A stretch of DNA of 64,000 nt, taken from Prevotella sp. UBA4217. GTDB taxonomy: Bacteria; Bacteroidota; Bacteroidia; Bacteroidales; Bacteroidaceae. The stretch spans positions 547 through 64,546 of the forward strand of contig DFTH01000014.1 in NCBI GenBank assembly GCA_002379425.1. Reading direction: 5' to 3'. Both the position numbers and the translations under genes were made by a program. Shown piece by piece: positions 28,465 through 37,719 of this stretch (position 1 is the stretch's first letter; each line of letters begins with the position of its first letter). The notes under the pieces are model-generated. The model did not search any database. It was not told the DNA's origin and saw nothing but the letters and a program-made list of their open reading frames with translations.

Positions 28465-30654
28465 CTACTCGGCTTCGAGCAGGAGCACACGGCTCGACCA
28501 GTCGTTCTTCTTCGACCAGTCGGCAGGCTCATTACGATACGGCATTTCCAGACCGTGGTTCATCAGATAGGCACCGCTGAAACTCTTGCCCTCGACATCC
28601 ATCGGATTCTTGTCGATGCGGTTCAGTTCGTGGATCCTATACATCTTACCCGGGTCGAGACCAGCCATCTTTACCCGTGGCAGGTGCTCGTTCTGGAACG
28701 ACTCCGTCTTCCACCAGAAGAAGACGCTCTTCGACTTAGCCTCATCGACGTACATCAGCGAGGCCAGGCCCTGCTTGTCGTAGGGTGAGACGAGACGGTA
28801 GATGTCGCCAAACTGTACGATGGGACGAATCTGCTTGTATTCCTTGATGGCCTGACGACAGAGGGCCTTCTCGTCGTCGCTCATGTTCTTGGGCTGAATC
28901 TCCATGCCCAGGCGTCCGCTCATGGCCACGTCGATGCGGTACTTCATGGCTGTGGTACGGAAGACGGTGTGGTTGGGCGTAGCAGAGATATGCGATGCCT
29001 GGGCGATGGCGGGGAAGAAGTAACTCGTGCCCCACTGCATATAGATGCGCTGGAGGGCATCGGTATTGTCGCTGACCCAGAACTCATCGAACCAGGGCAG
29101 CACGCCCCAGTTGGCACGTCCGCCACCAGAGGCACAGGCCTGGATGGTCAGGTCGGGGTACTTGTCGCGGATGCGCTCACAGGTCTTCTGGAAGCCACGG
29201 TGATACTCGATATACAGGTGGCTCTGATCGGCCATGTTCAGGTATTGTGAGCCATGGTTCATGATGGCCATATTGGCATCCCACTTGATATAGTCGATCT
29301 CCGGATACTTCGTCATGAGGTTATCCACGATGGAGAACACGAAGTCCTGCACCTTTGGGTTGGCCATATCGAGCACCACCTGGGTGCCGCCACGCCCCAG
29401 GACAGCGTCGCGCTTCGGGGCCTTCACGATCCAGTCAGGATGCTGCTCGTAGAGTTCACTCACGGTGTTCGACATCTCCGGTTCAATCCAGATGCCGAAC
29501 TTGATGCCATGCTTCTTGGCATCCCGCAACAGGCCCTCGATGCCCTCGGGCAGTTTGTTCTTATCTACCACCCAGTCGCCAAGCGAACTATTGTCCGTCT
29601 TGCGAGGATACTTATCGCCAAACCAGCCGTCGTCCATCACGAAGAGTTCACCGCCCATCGAGGCGATGTCGCCCATCATCTGGTCCATGCCCTGCTGGTT
29701 GATGTCGAAATACACACCCTCCCAGGAGTTCAGCAGTATCTTCCGTTCCTTGTCGCCGTGGGCCAGCATATAGGTACGACCCCACTTGTGGAAGTTGCGG
29801 CTGACACCAGAGAGACCGCACTTGGAGAAACTCAGCGCTACCTTTGGTGTGGAGAATATCTCGCCTTTCTTCAGGTGATACTCCGAGTTATCGGGGTTGA
29901 TGCCAGCAAAGAAGTAGTGGTAGTCGGTATCGTCGGTTTCCACTTTCAACTGGAAGTTGCCGCTATAGCAGAGAGCGGCGCCGATCACGTCGCCGTGGTT
30001 TTCCTGTCCCTTGCCGTCGAGGGAGAACATCACCTCGGCATGGTCGGTATGGGAGTTACGCACCCCATCCTTATTCTTGATGACTTTCTCGCCTGGGGTA
30101 ATCGGCTCCTCGCAGAGCCTTGCCTCATTACCCCATGAGCCGTAGAGATGGGAAAGCCATACGTTGCCGCGGCGGATGGGCAGGCAGATGGAGGCAAACT
30201 GCGTCAGGGTGACAGGCTTGGCCTCACCATTCTCAATCTCCGTCCACACCTCGATCATATCCACCTCAGGGCGAGGCATGTAGCACAGATTAACGGTAAC
30301 CGGATAGACAGTATCCTTCAGAGGGATGCGCGTGATCATTCCCTCATGCTTCACCTGGCCCGTCGCCACCAGTTGAGTTGACATGTTACCATCTGCATGG
30401 CGCATGGCGATGGCAGCCTCCGCCGGACAGTCCATGCCGTATGCAGGATAGGCATTCATGCGGCCTGCGCCATGGCTCTGTAGATGCTGCAAGTCGTAGT
30501 CACTCAATTTCGCCCCATAATACACATACTGTGGTTGTTTCCCTTCATCCACGTTCAGAACCATCGTCGTGTTCTTGGTCTGGATTGTCACCTGTTCTGC
30601 CATTGCCGTCTGGGCACCGGCCATCAGGAAGGCAAAGAAAAGTAGTTTCTTCAT
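28465..30654 (-). CDS. Alpha-galactosidase, glycoside hydrolase family 36
   Basis: The protein has 729 residues with a signal peptide (1-19). The N-terminal beta-super-sandwich is followed by the catalytic barrel with DDGWFGDKYPRKTDNSSLGDW, GIWIEPEMSN, nucleophile Asp459 in YIKWDAN, and acid/base Asp529 in SDNTDA. This is the classical GH36 set, and the length matches the family. It hydrolyses alpha-1,6-galactosides such as raffinose or galactomannan side chains, probably in the periplasm. It has its own promoter and is convergent with the yicC operon. Confidence 0.95.
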   Translation of the reverse strand: MKKLLFFAFLMAGAQTAMAEQVTIQTKNTTMVLNVDEGKQPQYVYYGAKLSDYDLQHLQSHGAGRMNAYPAYGMDCPAEAAIAMRHADGNMSTQLVATGQVKHEGMITRIPLKDTVYPVTVNLCYMPRPEVDMIEVWTEIENGEAKPVTLTQFASICLPIRRGNVWLSHLYGSWGNEARLCEEPITPGEKVIKNKDGVRNSHTDHAEVMFSLDGKGQENHGDVIGAALCYSGNFQLKVETDDTDYHYFFAGINPDNSEYHLKKGEIFSTPKVALSFSKCGLSGVSRNFHKWGRTYMLAHGDKERKILLNSWEGVYFDINQQGMDQMMGDIASMGGELFVMDDGWFGDKYPRKTDNSSLGDWVVDKNKLPEGIEGLLRDAKKHGIKFGIWIEPEMSNTVSELYEQHPDWIVKAPKRDAVLGRGGTQVVLDMANPKVQDFVFSIVDNLMTKYPEIDYIKWDANMAIMNHGSQYLNMADQSHLYIEYHRGFQKTCERIRDKYPDLTIQACASGGGRANWGVLPWFDEFWVSDNTDALQRIYMQWGTSYFFPAIAQASHISATPNHTVFRTTAMKYRIDVAMSGRLGMEIQPKNMSDDEKALCRQAIKEYKQIRPIVQFGDIYRLVSPYDKQGLASLMYVDEAKSKSVFFWWKTESFQNEHLPRVKMAGLDPGKMYRIHELNRIDKNPMDVEGKSFSGAYLMNHGLEMPYRNEPADWSKKNDWSSRVLLLEAE

Positions 30655-30690
30655 AAGGAATGTTTTTGGTTATTGACTTTAATGATGATG

Positions 30691-30698
30691 CAAAGGTA
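30691..30698 (-). promoter_or_regulatory. Promoter -7 element for the GH36 gene
   Basis: On the minus strand this reads TACCTTTG, 36 bp before the ATG at 30654. Confidence 0.7.
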
Positions 30699-30774
30699 AG
30701 AAAAAATTTGGTTATGTCAAAAAAATGTTGTTATTTTGCAGCCAAAGTACAAGAATTCGGCAAACAAATACAAG

Positions 30775-31362
30775 ATGAACCCACTGGATATATGGATGTT
30801 GGCTGTGGCACTGGCGATGGACTGCTTCACTGTTTCCATCGTCAGCGGCGTCATCGTGCGCCGCCATCTGTGGGGCCTGATACTCCGCATCGCCTTCCTC
30901 TTTGGCGCCTTCCAGGCCCTGATGCCGCTGATAGGATGGGTTGCCACCAGTCATTTCAGCCAGCAGTTGGAGGCCATCGACCACTGGATAGCCTTCGGAT
31001 TGCTGGCCTTCATTGGCGGGAAGATGATCAAGGAGTCGCTGTCGCAGGAGGAAGAGCAGGAGCACACATTCAACCCGCAGAACCTCCGCACCCAACTATT
31101 GCTGGCTGTGGCTACGAGTATCGATGCACTCGCCGTGGGCATCTCATTTGCATGTATGGGCTATCAGCAGATAGCCCAACTCACCTATTCCTTATTAGTG
31201 ATAGGCTTTGTATCCTTCCTGTTCAGCGTGACGGGCTATCTGCTTGGCGCGCATTTCGGCAAGACCATCGTGAACCGCCTGAAGCCGGAACTTCTTGGCG
31301 GCATCATCCTGATAGTTATAGGTGTAAAGATCCTGGTGACGCACCTGCTTGGTTTGTCATGA
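30775..31362 (+). CDS. mntP: MntP-type manganese efflux pump
   Basis: The protein has 195 residues from the ATG at 30775. An earlier in-frame start would lie in the promoter region. Six hydrophobic helices form two repeats. The Asp-bearing motifs AMDCFTVS (helix 1) and SIDALAVG (helix 4) are the MntP signature. It exports Mn2+ across the inner membrane. The Bacteroidota promoter before it is imperfect (TATTTTGCA at about 30733-30741). No yybP-ykoY-type riboswitch is recognisable in the short leader. Confidence 0.92.
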   Translation: MNPLDIWMLAVALAMDCFTVSIVSGVIVRRHLWGLILRIAFLFGAFQALMPLIGWVATSHFSQQLEAIDHWIAFGLLAFIGGKMIKESLSQEEEQEHTFNPQNLRTQLLLAVATSIDALAVGISFACMGYQQIAQLTYSLLVIGFVSFLFSVTGYLLGAHFGKTIVNRLKPELLGGIILIVIGVKILVTHLLGLS

Positions 31363-31380
31363 AACAATATAATCGAAGAT

Positions 31381-33021
31381 ATGGACCGTTTTTTTTCGAC
31401 AGTTTACAAGTTCCTGGACAGATATTCCTACCCTCTGTTACTGGCCTGCTTCATCCTGTGGATGTGCATCGGCATTTTCCCCTTGCGCTGCTACGAGACC
31501 GATGGTCAGGAGATAACCCTCGCCTGTGACGTACTCTACCGTGAGGGCTGGTCGTTCCCTCCTGTCTATGCCTACGAGTACAGGATGCAACCGCTTACCC
31601 TCATCGTGGTGACAGCCTTGAAGCACCTGTTACCCTTCTTTACCTGCGAACAGATTTATGGTTTCCTGACGGTCGTGTTCAGTCTGGTCTTCCTGTCGGG
31701 CTGCATCTCCTTTGCCTGTCATGTCACGAAGGCTGCCAAGGTGAAGGCGCTGTTGGCCGCTATGCTCCTGCCAGAGATGTATGCCATAGCCATGTATTCC
31801 AACACGGCCATTCCCGCCGCGGCCTGCTTCATCTGGGCAATGGTGATGATCACCAAGAAGCGCTACTGGCTGGCGGGGCTGCTCATGTCCATAGCCGTAC
31901 TGTTCCGCCTCGACGTGGTCATCGTATTCCCCACCCTTCTGCCTTTATTCCTGTTTGAAGGGAAGTCATGGAAACAGGCCCTGCTGTCATCGGCAGCCAT
32001 CGGGGCCATGGTCGTGGCTGCTGGCCTGTTCGGCTTCTGGCTGGTGGGGGCTGAGGCCTTAGGCACTTTTGGAGCCTTCCAGAAGTGGAACGGTATCATT
32101 ACCCCATCAGAGCGGCTCCTGGCCATACTGGGCTTCTATTCACTGGCCTACGTCTTGCTGCTGCCACTGGGCATCGGCAGGATGGTCGCCAAGAGGTGGT
32201 GGAAGGAGTTGTTCCTGGTAGCGCTCCCCATCCTGACGTCGCACGTGGTCTTCGCCTCTTTTGGCAATGCCTCCAAGCATTTCCTCTATAACGCACCTTT
32301 CGTTATCATAGCAGGCATACGCGCTATGGAATGGATGAGGCAACTGCTGCGGAACCGTCCTCTGCTGAAGTGGGCTACCGTGGTGGGAGTGGTGCTCTTC
32401 ATGACCGTGTCTGTGCGCAAGGGCAATCCCAATATGCCGTGGATCTACAACAATCCGCTGACCAAGACGGGTGTCGTCTTACCCCTCTATGAGACGGAGC
32501 AAGGCGGTACGGACTACCTTGTAGGACTGGGGGCCGGTTTCCAACTTATCACTGGCGATGAGTACATGCTGCTGACAGGTCATCTGTTCTATCCCTGGTA
32601 TATCCACACTGTCAAGCAGATAACTGGTGACTGGCGCAGACAGCAAAAGGCCGTGATTGACACTCTCCCTACTTCAAATATCCTGACCTTTGAATATGGC
32701 GCATCGGCTCCCATCTCATACGAGTATCTGTCGGAGGGCTATCATTTCCGTCAGATGGAGAAGATGCCAGAGTCATACCGTTTCACCTTGTCTGGTCCTC
32801 AGCGTCAACTCCATTTCTTCCGTGTCGTCTTGTGGAGTCCTATCTCAAGCAAGCAGCAGGCGCTCTCCTTAATCAAGAAGATCTGTCCTGATTTCCTGGA
32901 GGGCGATCACTATATCCTTTCTGCTCCCAACCACTACGGAGCCTGCTATTTCATGGACGAACTGGTGGCTGACGGCTGCTTGGAGAAGAAGGCCGAACGT
33001 CTCTATCAGATAAAAAAATAG
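31381..33021 (+). CDS. Multi-spanning membrane protein, GT-C glycosyltransferase-like topology
   Basis: The protein has 546 residues. About ten hydrophobic helices in residues 15-360 are followed by a soluble C-terminal domain (about 370-546). The first extracytoplasmic loop has an acidic YETDGQE, placed where GT-C enzymes carry a catalytic acidic residue. I do not recognise a named family. It starts 18 bp after mntP and may share its transcript. Function is open; a polyprenyl-phosphate-sugar-dependent transferase is one possibility. Confidence 0.65.
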   Translation: MDRFFSTVYKFLDRYSYPLLLACFILWMCIGIFPLRCYETDGQEITLACDVLYREGWSFPPVYAYEYRMQPLTLIVVTALKHLLPFFTCEQIYGFLTVVFSLVFLSGCISFACHVTKAAKVKALLAAMLLPEMYAIAMYSNTAIPAAACFIWAMVMITKKRYWLAGLLMSIAVLFRLDVVIVFPTLLPLFLFEGKSWKQALLSSAAIGAMVVAAGLFGFWLVGAEALGTFGAFQKWNGIITPSERLLAILGFYSLAYVLLLPLGIGRMVAKRWWKELFLVALPILTSHVVFASFGNASKHFLYNAPFVIIAGIRAMEWMRQLLRNRPLLKWATVVGVVLFMTVSVRKGNPNMPWIYNNPLTKTGVVLPLYETEQGGTDYLVGLGAGFQLITGDEYMLLTGHLFYPWYIHTVKQITGDWRRQQKAVIDTLPTSNILTFEYGASAPISYEYLSEGYHFRQMEKMPESYRFTLSGPQRQLHFFRVVLWSPISSKQQALSLIKKICPDFLEGDHYILSAPNHYGACYFMDELVADGCLEKKAERLYQIKK

Positions 33022-33052
33022 GTAAAAAAGTTCGGGCAAAGAAAAAAAGTAT

Positions 33053-33060
33053 TATCTTTG
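33053..33060 (+). promoter_or_regulatory. Promoter -7 element for the B12 ATPase operon (short leader)
   Basis: TATCTTTG, 10 bp before the ATG at 33071. The short leader leaves no room for a cobalamin riboswitch. Confidence 0.7.
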
Positions 33061-33070
33061 CAGCACGAAG

Positions 33071-33886
33071 ATGTACAACGGAACGATACAACTGACGAAC
33101 CTCAGCATAGGCTACCAGACGAAACATGGCGTGAAATTGGTGGCCGAAGGTATCAACGGGTCGATCCACAGTGGTGAACTGACATGCCTGTTGGGAGCCA
33201 ATGGCGTCGGGAAATCGACGTTGCTGCGCACGCTATCTGCCTTTCAGCCAAAGATGGCAGGGAAGATCGTACTCATAGAGGAGAAAGGAGAAAGGAGAGA
33301 GGAGAAAGATATCTCTGACTATACTGACAAGGAACTGAGCCGGAGGATTGGAGTGGTACTGACGGAGAAGCCTGATGTCAGGAATATGTCGGTACGCGAA
33401 CTGGTCAGCCTGGGCCGTTCTCCCTATACGGGCTTCTGGGGCACTTACTCGAAAGAAGACCTGCTCGTGGTGGATGAGGCCATCGCCCAGGTGGGCATTG
33501 AGGCCTTGAGCCAGCGGATGGTACATACGCTGAGCGATGGCGAGCGACAGAAGGTGATGATAGCCAAGGCACTGGCACAACAGACTCCCGTGATATACCT
33601 CGACGAGCCGACGGCCTTCCTCGACTATCCCAGTAAGGTGGAAGTACTACAGTTACTCCGCCGCATCAGTCGTGAGGCGGGAAAGACCATCTTCCTCTCT
33701 ACCCATGACGTAGAACTGGCCCTTCAATTGGCTGACACCATCTGGCTGATGAACCGGGGAGAGAATGTGATCATCGGTTCACCGAGACAACTGGCCCAAG
33801 AGGGTGCTCTCGGCCGATTCATCGAGCGTGAGGGTATCACCTTCGATCCTGAGACACTGGCTATCAAGATTATCTGTAATAACTAA
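33071..33886 (+). CDS. btuD: ABC transporter ATPase (BtuD/FecE type), probable cobalamin importer subunit
   Basis: The protein has 271 residues. Walker A is LGANGVGKST (41-50), the signature LSDGERQ (154-160), Walker B VIYLDEP (174-180), and the switch His lies in STHDVE. It belongs to the iron/B12 importer ATPases. The neighbouring cob genes indicate corrinoids, and its permease is probably BtuC at 48.2 kb, which has no ATPase beside it. Codons 70-79 (EEKGERREEK) are made by a 7-nt tandem repeat and look inserted before the usual DISDYTDKELSRRIGVV. Symbol inferred from context. Confidence 0.85.
   Translation: MYNGTIQLTNLSIGYQTKHGVKLVAEGINGSIHSGELTCLLGANGVGKSTLLRTLSAFQPKMAGKIVLIEEKGERREEKDISDYTDKELSRRIGVVLTEKPDVRNMSVRELVSLGRSPYTGFWGTYSKEDLLVVDEAIAQVGIEALSQRMVHTLSDGERQKVMIAKALAQQTPVIYLDEPTAFLDYPSKVEVLQLLRRISREAGKTIFLSTHDVELALQLADTIWLMNRGENVIIGSPRQLAQEGALGRFIEREGITFDPETLAIKIICNN
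33280..33307 (+). repeat. Heptanucleotide tandem repeat in the ATPase gene (4 units)
   Basis: Units: ggagaaa, ggagaaa, ggagaga, ggagaaa. They encode a Glu/Arg/Lys stretch in the surface beta-region after Walker A. Confidence 0.88.
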
Positions 33887-33891
33887 AGACT

Positions 33892-34923
33892 ATGATATAC
33901 GGACACGGTGACGACGCTTTTCGCTACGGCGACAAGATTAAGATGAACTTCAGTTCCAATGTCTATGATGGGGCTGACCTCTCTGCGCTGAAAGAGCACC
34001 TGATGCAGCACTTCGACGTGGTGAGCCACTATCCCGAGCCACAGCCATACGAACTGGAAAGATTATTGGCCAGACACTTAGACGTTCCCGAAAATACGGT
34101 AATAGTCACCAGTGGGGCCAATGAAGCCATCTATCTGATAGCACAACTCTATAAAGGCTGGGCATCAGTCATCCCTCAGCCGACGTTCAATGAGTACGAG
34201 GATGCCTGTAAGGCATATAATCACCTGATCTCATACGACTCCGCTGACGAACTGGAAGTGCTTCCTGAAGACCGCCTGTACTGGCTATGCAATCCCAATA
34301 ATCCGACAGGCAACGTATTGCTGAAGAACCTGCTGAGCCATATCATCCGCCAGCATCCCCGCTACCTCTATGTCGTCGATCAGTCGTATGCCGACTATAC
34401 ACTGAGCCCCACTCTGGAACCAAAGGAGATGGCCGGCTGCTTCAACGTGATGCTGATCCATTCACTCTCCAAGAAATACTGTATTCCCGGTCTGCGCCTG
34501 GGCTATATCTTCAGTTCGCCGATCATCATTGACAGGCTGCGCCAGATACGGCAGCCATGGACGGTGAACGCCATGGCCATAGAGGCGGGGAAGTTCCTTG
34601 TGAAGAATAACATACAGATGATTCCCGACCTCGAAGGCTATCTGGCTGAGGCCAAACGGCTCTACCATGCCCTTTCTGCTATTGAGGGACTGATGGTGAT
34701 GGATTCAGGTACGAACTTCATGCTGGCCAACATGGACTTCGGCGATACGGCAGAACTGAAAAACTGGCTCATCGAGAATTACGGCATCCTTATCCGCGAT
34801 GCCTCAAACTTCATGGGACTGGACAACCACTGCTTCCGTGTGACAGCCCGGACACCAGAGGAAGATGACCAACTGGTGGAGGCTATCAAGGCATACAAGG
34901 CGTGGAAACAGGAAAAACAATAG
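33892..34923 (+). CDS. cobD: Threonine-phosphate decarboxylase-like PLP enzyme (cobalamin aminopropanol arm)
   Basis: The protein has 343 residues, an aminotransferase class I fold. It shows FSSNVY near the N-terminus, SGANEAIY, CNPNNPTG (133-140), DQSYADY, PLP-lysine K194 in HSLSKKYCIPGLRLGY, and a C-terminal RVTARTPEE. The layout matches CobD/CobC-type L-threonine-O-3-phosphate decarboxylase, which makes (R)-1-amino-2-propanol phosphate. The genes before and after it (ATPase, cobS, cbiB) support the call. A histidinol-phosphate aminotransferase is the main alternative. The symbol follows Salmonella usage. Confidence 0.85.
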   Translation: MIYGHGDDAFRYGDKIKMNFSSNVYDGADLSALKEHLMQHFDVVSHYPEPQPYELERLLARHLDVPENTVIVTSGANEAIYLIAQLYKGWASVIPQPTFNEYEDACKAYNHLISYDSADELEVLPEDRLYWLCNPNNPTGNVLLKNLLSHIIRQHPRYLYVVDQSYADYTLSPTLEPKEMAGCFNVMLIHSLSKKYCIPGLRLGYIFSSPIIIDRLRQIRQPWTVNAMAIEAGKFLVKNNIQMIPDLEGYLAEAKRLYHALSAIEGLMVMDSGTNFMLANMDFGDTAELKNWLIENYGILIRDASNFMGLDNHCFRVTARTPEEDDQLVEAIKAYKAWKQEKQ

Positions 34924-34927
34924 GACT

Positions 34928-35728
34928 ATGGAGGTGAACATCGACCAAACCCACTGGTACGACCGCATTTGGGCAGCACTGATCTTCTTCACCCGTCTGC
35001 CATTCTGGCGCCTGCACGAGCCTCCCAAGGAATGCTACAAGGCCGTCGTGGAGTTCTGGCCGCTTGTAGGTTGGCTCACGGGAGGCATCATGGCTGCCAC
35101 GCTCTGGCTGGGTGAACAGGTATTACCCTATTCCATAGCCGTCCTACTGGCCATCATGATGCGTCTGCTGGTGACGGGGGCGCTCCATGAGGACGGACTG
35201 GCCGACTTCCTCGACGGCTTTGGGGGCGGGGGCAACAACCGTCAGCGCATCCTCGACATCATGAAGGACTCGCATATCGGCACATACGGTGTCATTGGCC
35301 TCATCCTCTATGTGCTCCTGCTCTACTTCTGTCTCCAATCGATGCCACCCCAGATGGCGGCCCTCTCTATCCTGGCTGCCGACCCATACGCCAAGATGCT
35401 CACGGCCCAGATGGTATCGATGATGCCCTACGCCCGTCGAGAGGAGGAATCGAAGGCGAAGGTCATCTATCGCAGACTCACCGTCGCCAGCGGTATCGCC
35501 CTGGCAGTGCAGGGGCTGTTGCCGATAGGCCTGTTCATCTGGTACACAGGTACTGCGTGGGAGACGTTGATCTTCATCCCCGCCCTCGTGATGTATTTCC
35601 TCTACCTGCTTATATGGCGTAAGATACAGGGCTACACTGGCGACTGCTGCGGGGCCGTCTGCCTGCTCGTCGAACTCTCCGTCTATCTCACGCTGATAGC
35701 AAGTTCAACCCTCATGGCGCAGATATGA
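34928..35728 (+). CDS. cobS: Adenosylcobinamide-GDP ribazoletransferase (cobalamin synthase)
   Basis: The protein has 266 residues from the ATG at 34928, 4 bp after the previous stop; the open frame upstream overlaps the decarboxylase. Six or more membrane helices carry the conserved HEDGLADFLDGFGGG and DSHIGTYG motifs (about 77-115). It joins adenosylcobinamide-GDP with alpha-ribazole as the last step of nucleotide-loop assembly. It overlaps cbiB by 4 bp. Confidence 0.95.
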   Translation: MEVNIDQTHWYDRIWAALIFFTRLPFWRLHEPPKECYKAVVEFWPLVGWLTGGIMAATLWLGEQVLPYSIAVLLAIMMRLLVTGALHEDGLADFLDGFGGGGNNRQRILDIMKDSHIGTYGVIGLILYVLLLYFCLQSMPPQMAALSILAADPYAKMLTAQMVSMMPYARREEESKAKVIYRRLTVASGIALAVQGLLPIGLFIWYTGTAWETLIFIPALVMYFLYLLIWRKIQGYTGDCCGAVCLLVELSVYLTLIASSTLMAQI

Positions 35729-36666
35729 ACAGTGCTATAGCCCTGGTTGTCGGATGGCTGCTCGACCTTGTCTTTGGCGACCCTGCAAGGATGCCACATC
35801 CGATTGTATGGTTCGGACGGATGATTGCCTTTGGGGAGCATCACCTAAACCACGGGGCGTATCGCAAACTGAAGGGAGCCCTGCTGGCCGTCGGCCTGAT
35901 ACTGTCGGTCTTTGTCCTGACATGGTTCCTCCGCTCTCAAATCTCAACTCTCATCCCTCAACTATTGCTCGCGTTCGATGCCATTATCATCTTCTATTGT
36001 CTGGCAGGCACGACCCTGATCCGCGAAGTGCGCGAGGTATTCCTGGCGCTCGACCGATCACTCGATGAAGGCAGGAGGCAGGTGGCGAGGATCGTGGGTC
36101 GCGACACGTCGGAACTCTCTGCCCTGGAGGTGCGGAAGGCAGCCTTGGAGACGCTGGCGGAGAATCTGAGCGACGGGGTCATCGCCCCACTCTTCTGGCT
36201 GGCACTGTTAGGTACCCCGGGGATGCTGGCCTATAAGATGGTGAACACGCTCGACTCGATGATCGGCTATCATACGGAGCGATACAAAAACTTCGGCTGT
36301 TGGGCCGCCCGTATCGACGACGTGGCCAACTATCTCCCCGCCCGTCTGACGGCTCTGTTGATGGTGCTCTCTTCTGGCAGACTGAGCCTCTTGCGCTTCG
36401 TAAAGAAGTACGGCCGCTGCCATGCCAGTCCCAACAGTGGTTATCCCGAGGCCGCCCTGGCGGGTATCCTCGACTGCCGGTTCGGTGGTCCCCACTACTA
36501 TTTCGGCGAACGCTTCGACAAGCCCTTCATCGGTGAGAACGACCGTGAACTCTCAACGGCCGACATGAAGACAGCCGTCCGCATCAATCGGACGGCCGAG
36601 GTATTGATGGTCGCCTTGGTGATTATCATCCAACTTTGCATCATTGGATTAAAGATAGTACATTGA
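35725..36666 (+). CDS. cbiB: Adenosylcobinamide-phosphate synthase
   Basis: The protein has 313 residues. The N-terminal DLVFGDPARMPHPIVWFGRMI and the RDTSEL / ALETLAENLSDGVIAPLFW block (about 130-155) are CbiB hallmarks. It attaches aminopropanol phosphate, the product of the decarboxylase two genes upstream, to the corrin ring. A 7-nt tandem repeat (35935-35962) encodes RSQISTLIPQ in a loop between hydrophobic segments. cobU and cobT, needed for a full nucleotide loop, are not in view. Confidence 0.94.
   Translation: MNSAIALVVGWLLDLVFGDPARMPHPIVWFGRMIAFGEHHLNHGAYRKLKGALLAVGLILSVFVLTWFLRSQISTLIPQLLLAFDAIIIFYCLAGTTLIREVREVFLALDRSLDEGRRQVARIVGRDTSELSALEVRKAALETLAENLSDGVIAPLFWLALLGTPGMLAYKMVNTLDSMIGYHTERYKNFGCWAARIDDVANYLPARLTALLMVLSSGRLSLLRFVKKYGRCHASPNSGYPEAALAGILDCRFGGPHYYFGERFDKPFIGENDRELSTADMKTAVRINRTAEVLMVALVIIIQLCIIGLKIVH
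35935..35962 (+). repeat. Heptanucleotide tandem repeat in cbiB (4 units)
   Basis: Units: tctcaaa, tctcaac, tctcatc, cctcaac, in frame within the coding sequence. Confidence 0.82.
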
Positions 36667-36673
36667 AATAGAA

Positions 36674-36710
36674 AAAGTCCTGAGTTTATCTTAACCCAGG
36701 ACTTTTCTTT
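36674..36710. terminator. Bidirectional terminator between cbiB and the aldo/keto reductase gene
   Basis: AAAGTCCTG (36674-36682) pairs with CAGGACTTT (36697-36705), and GTT/AAC extends the stem inward. It is A-rich on the left and T-rich on the right, so it can stop both converging operons. Confidence 0.85.
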
Positions 36711-36724
36711 GGAGAGCCAAACTT

Positions 36725-37696
36725 TTATAATGCCTCGTCGAAAGGTGAGGCGGTGACGCACTTCAGGTTCTTTTCGAGTTGTGCGGTCGAACTGGCACCG
36801 ATCAGGACGGAGGTGACGGCCTTCTGGTGAAGGATCCAGGCGAGGGCCATCTCGGCAAGGGTCTCACCACGGCTCTGTGCCACCTCGTTGTAGTGCCTCA
36901 GTTTGGCCAGCAACTCCGGGGTGAGCATCTCTTCTCTCAGGAACTTACCCTTGGCCATACGGCTGTCGGCAGGGATGCCGCTCAGATAGCGGTCTGTCAA
37001 CAGGCCCTGCGCCAGAGGCGAGAAGGCGATGAAGCCCACACCCTTCTCGGCACAGAAGTCGAGGATACCCTCCTCCTGCGGCTTGCGGTCGAGCATGTTC
37101 AGACGACCCTGATAGATCAGCAGGGGCACGTCATGGGCCTTCAGGTAGTCATAGCCAAACTTCAGGGGCTCCAGCGGCCAATTGGAGATACCCACATAGA
37201 GCGCCTTACCCTGACGTACGATATCGACGAGTGCCTGTAGCGTCTCCTCCAGCGGCGTCTCCGGGTCGTAGCGATGGCTATAGAACAGATCGACATAGTC
37301 AATCTTCATCCGTTTCAGACTCTGGTCGAGCGAGGCCATCAGATATTTCCGTGAACCCCAGTTGCCGTATGGGCCAGGCCACATGTCGTAACCAGCCTTC
37401 GACGAGATGAAGAGTTCATCGCGATAGGGGCGGAAGTCTTCGTCCATCAGACGTCCCATCGTTTCCTCGGCAGAGCCATAGACAGGCCCGTAGTTGTTGG
37501 CCAGGTCGAAATGGGTAATGCCGTGATCGAAGGCGTAGTGGGTAATCTCACGACTGCGCTCGTAGGGATCCACACTTCCGAAGTTATGCCAGAAGCCGAG
37601 GCTCACCTTGGGCAGTAACACGCCCGAGCGGCCGCAGCGCTCATATTCCATCCCGTTGTCGTAGCGGTCTTTCCCCGCAAAATATAACTCTTTCAT
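36725..37696 (-). CDS. Aldo/keto reductase (YghZ-like)
   Basis: The protein has 323 residues, an AKR TIM barrel. Catalytic residues are recognisable: Asp in FDLANNYG with Tyr, Lys in SSKAGYDMWPGPYG, and His in YSHRYDPETPLEE. The long NWGSRKYLMASLDQSLKRM segment is typical of the E. coli YghZ group, NADPH-dependent reductases of small aldehydes such as L-glyceraldehyde-3-phosphate. It lies 23 bp after GH51 on the same strand, so it may take part in pentose or sugar-aldehyde metabolism. The substrate is not shown. Confidence 0.9.
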   Translation of the reverse strand: MKELYFAGKDRYDNGMEYERCGRSGVLLPKVSLGFWHNFGSVDPYERSREITHYAFDHGITHFDLANNYGPVYGSAEETMGRLMDEDFRPYRDELFISSKAGYDMWPGPYGNWGSRKYLMASLDQSLKRMKIDYVDLFYSHRYDPETPLEETLQALVDIVRQGKALYVGISNWPLEPLKFGYDYLKAHDVPLLIYQGRLNMLDRKPQEEGILDFCAEKGVGFIAFSPLAQGLLTDRYLSGIPADSRMAKGKFLREEMLTPELLAKLRHYNEVAQSRGETLAEMALAWILHQKAVTSVLIGASSTAQLEKNLKCVTASPFDEAL

Positions 37697-37719
37697 CTCG
37701 TCGAGGTTTGGTTGCTGTT

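Noticed and set aside
30699-30774. Manganese (yybP-ykoY) riboswitch before mntP
   Set aside because: The leader is short and shows none of the paired motifs of that class.
30660-31529. 289-codon frame overlapping mntP
   Set aside because: It is out of frame with the clear MntP motifs, its residues look random, and it includes promoter sequence.
33892-34923. Histidinol-phosphate aminotransferase (hisC)
   Set aside because: The fold is the same, but all neighbours belong to cobalamin salvage and no his genes are present. Kept as the alternative in the feature.
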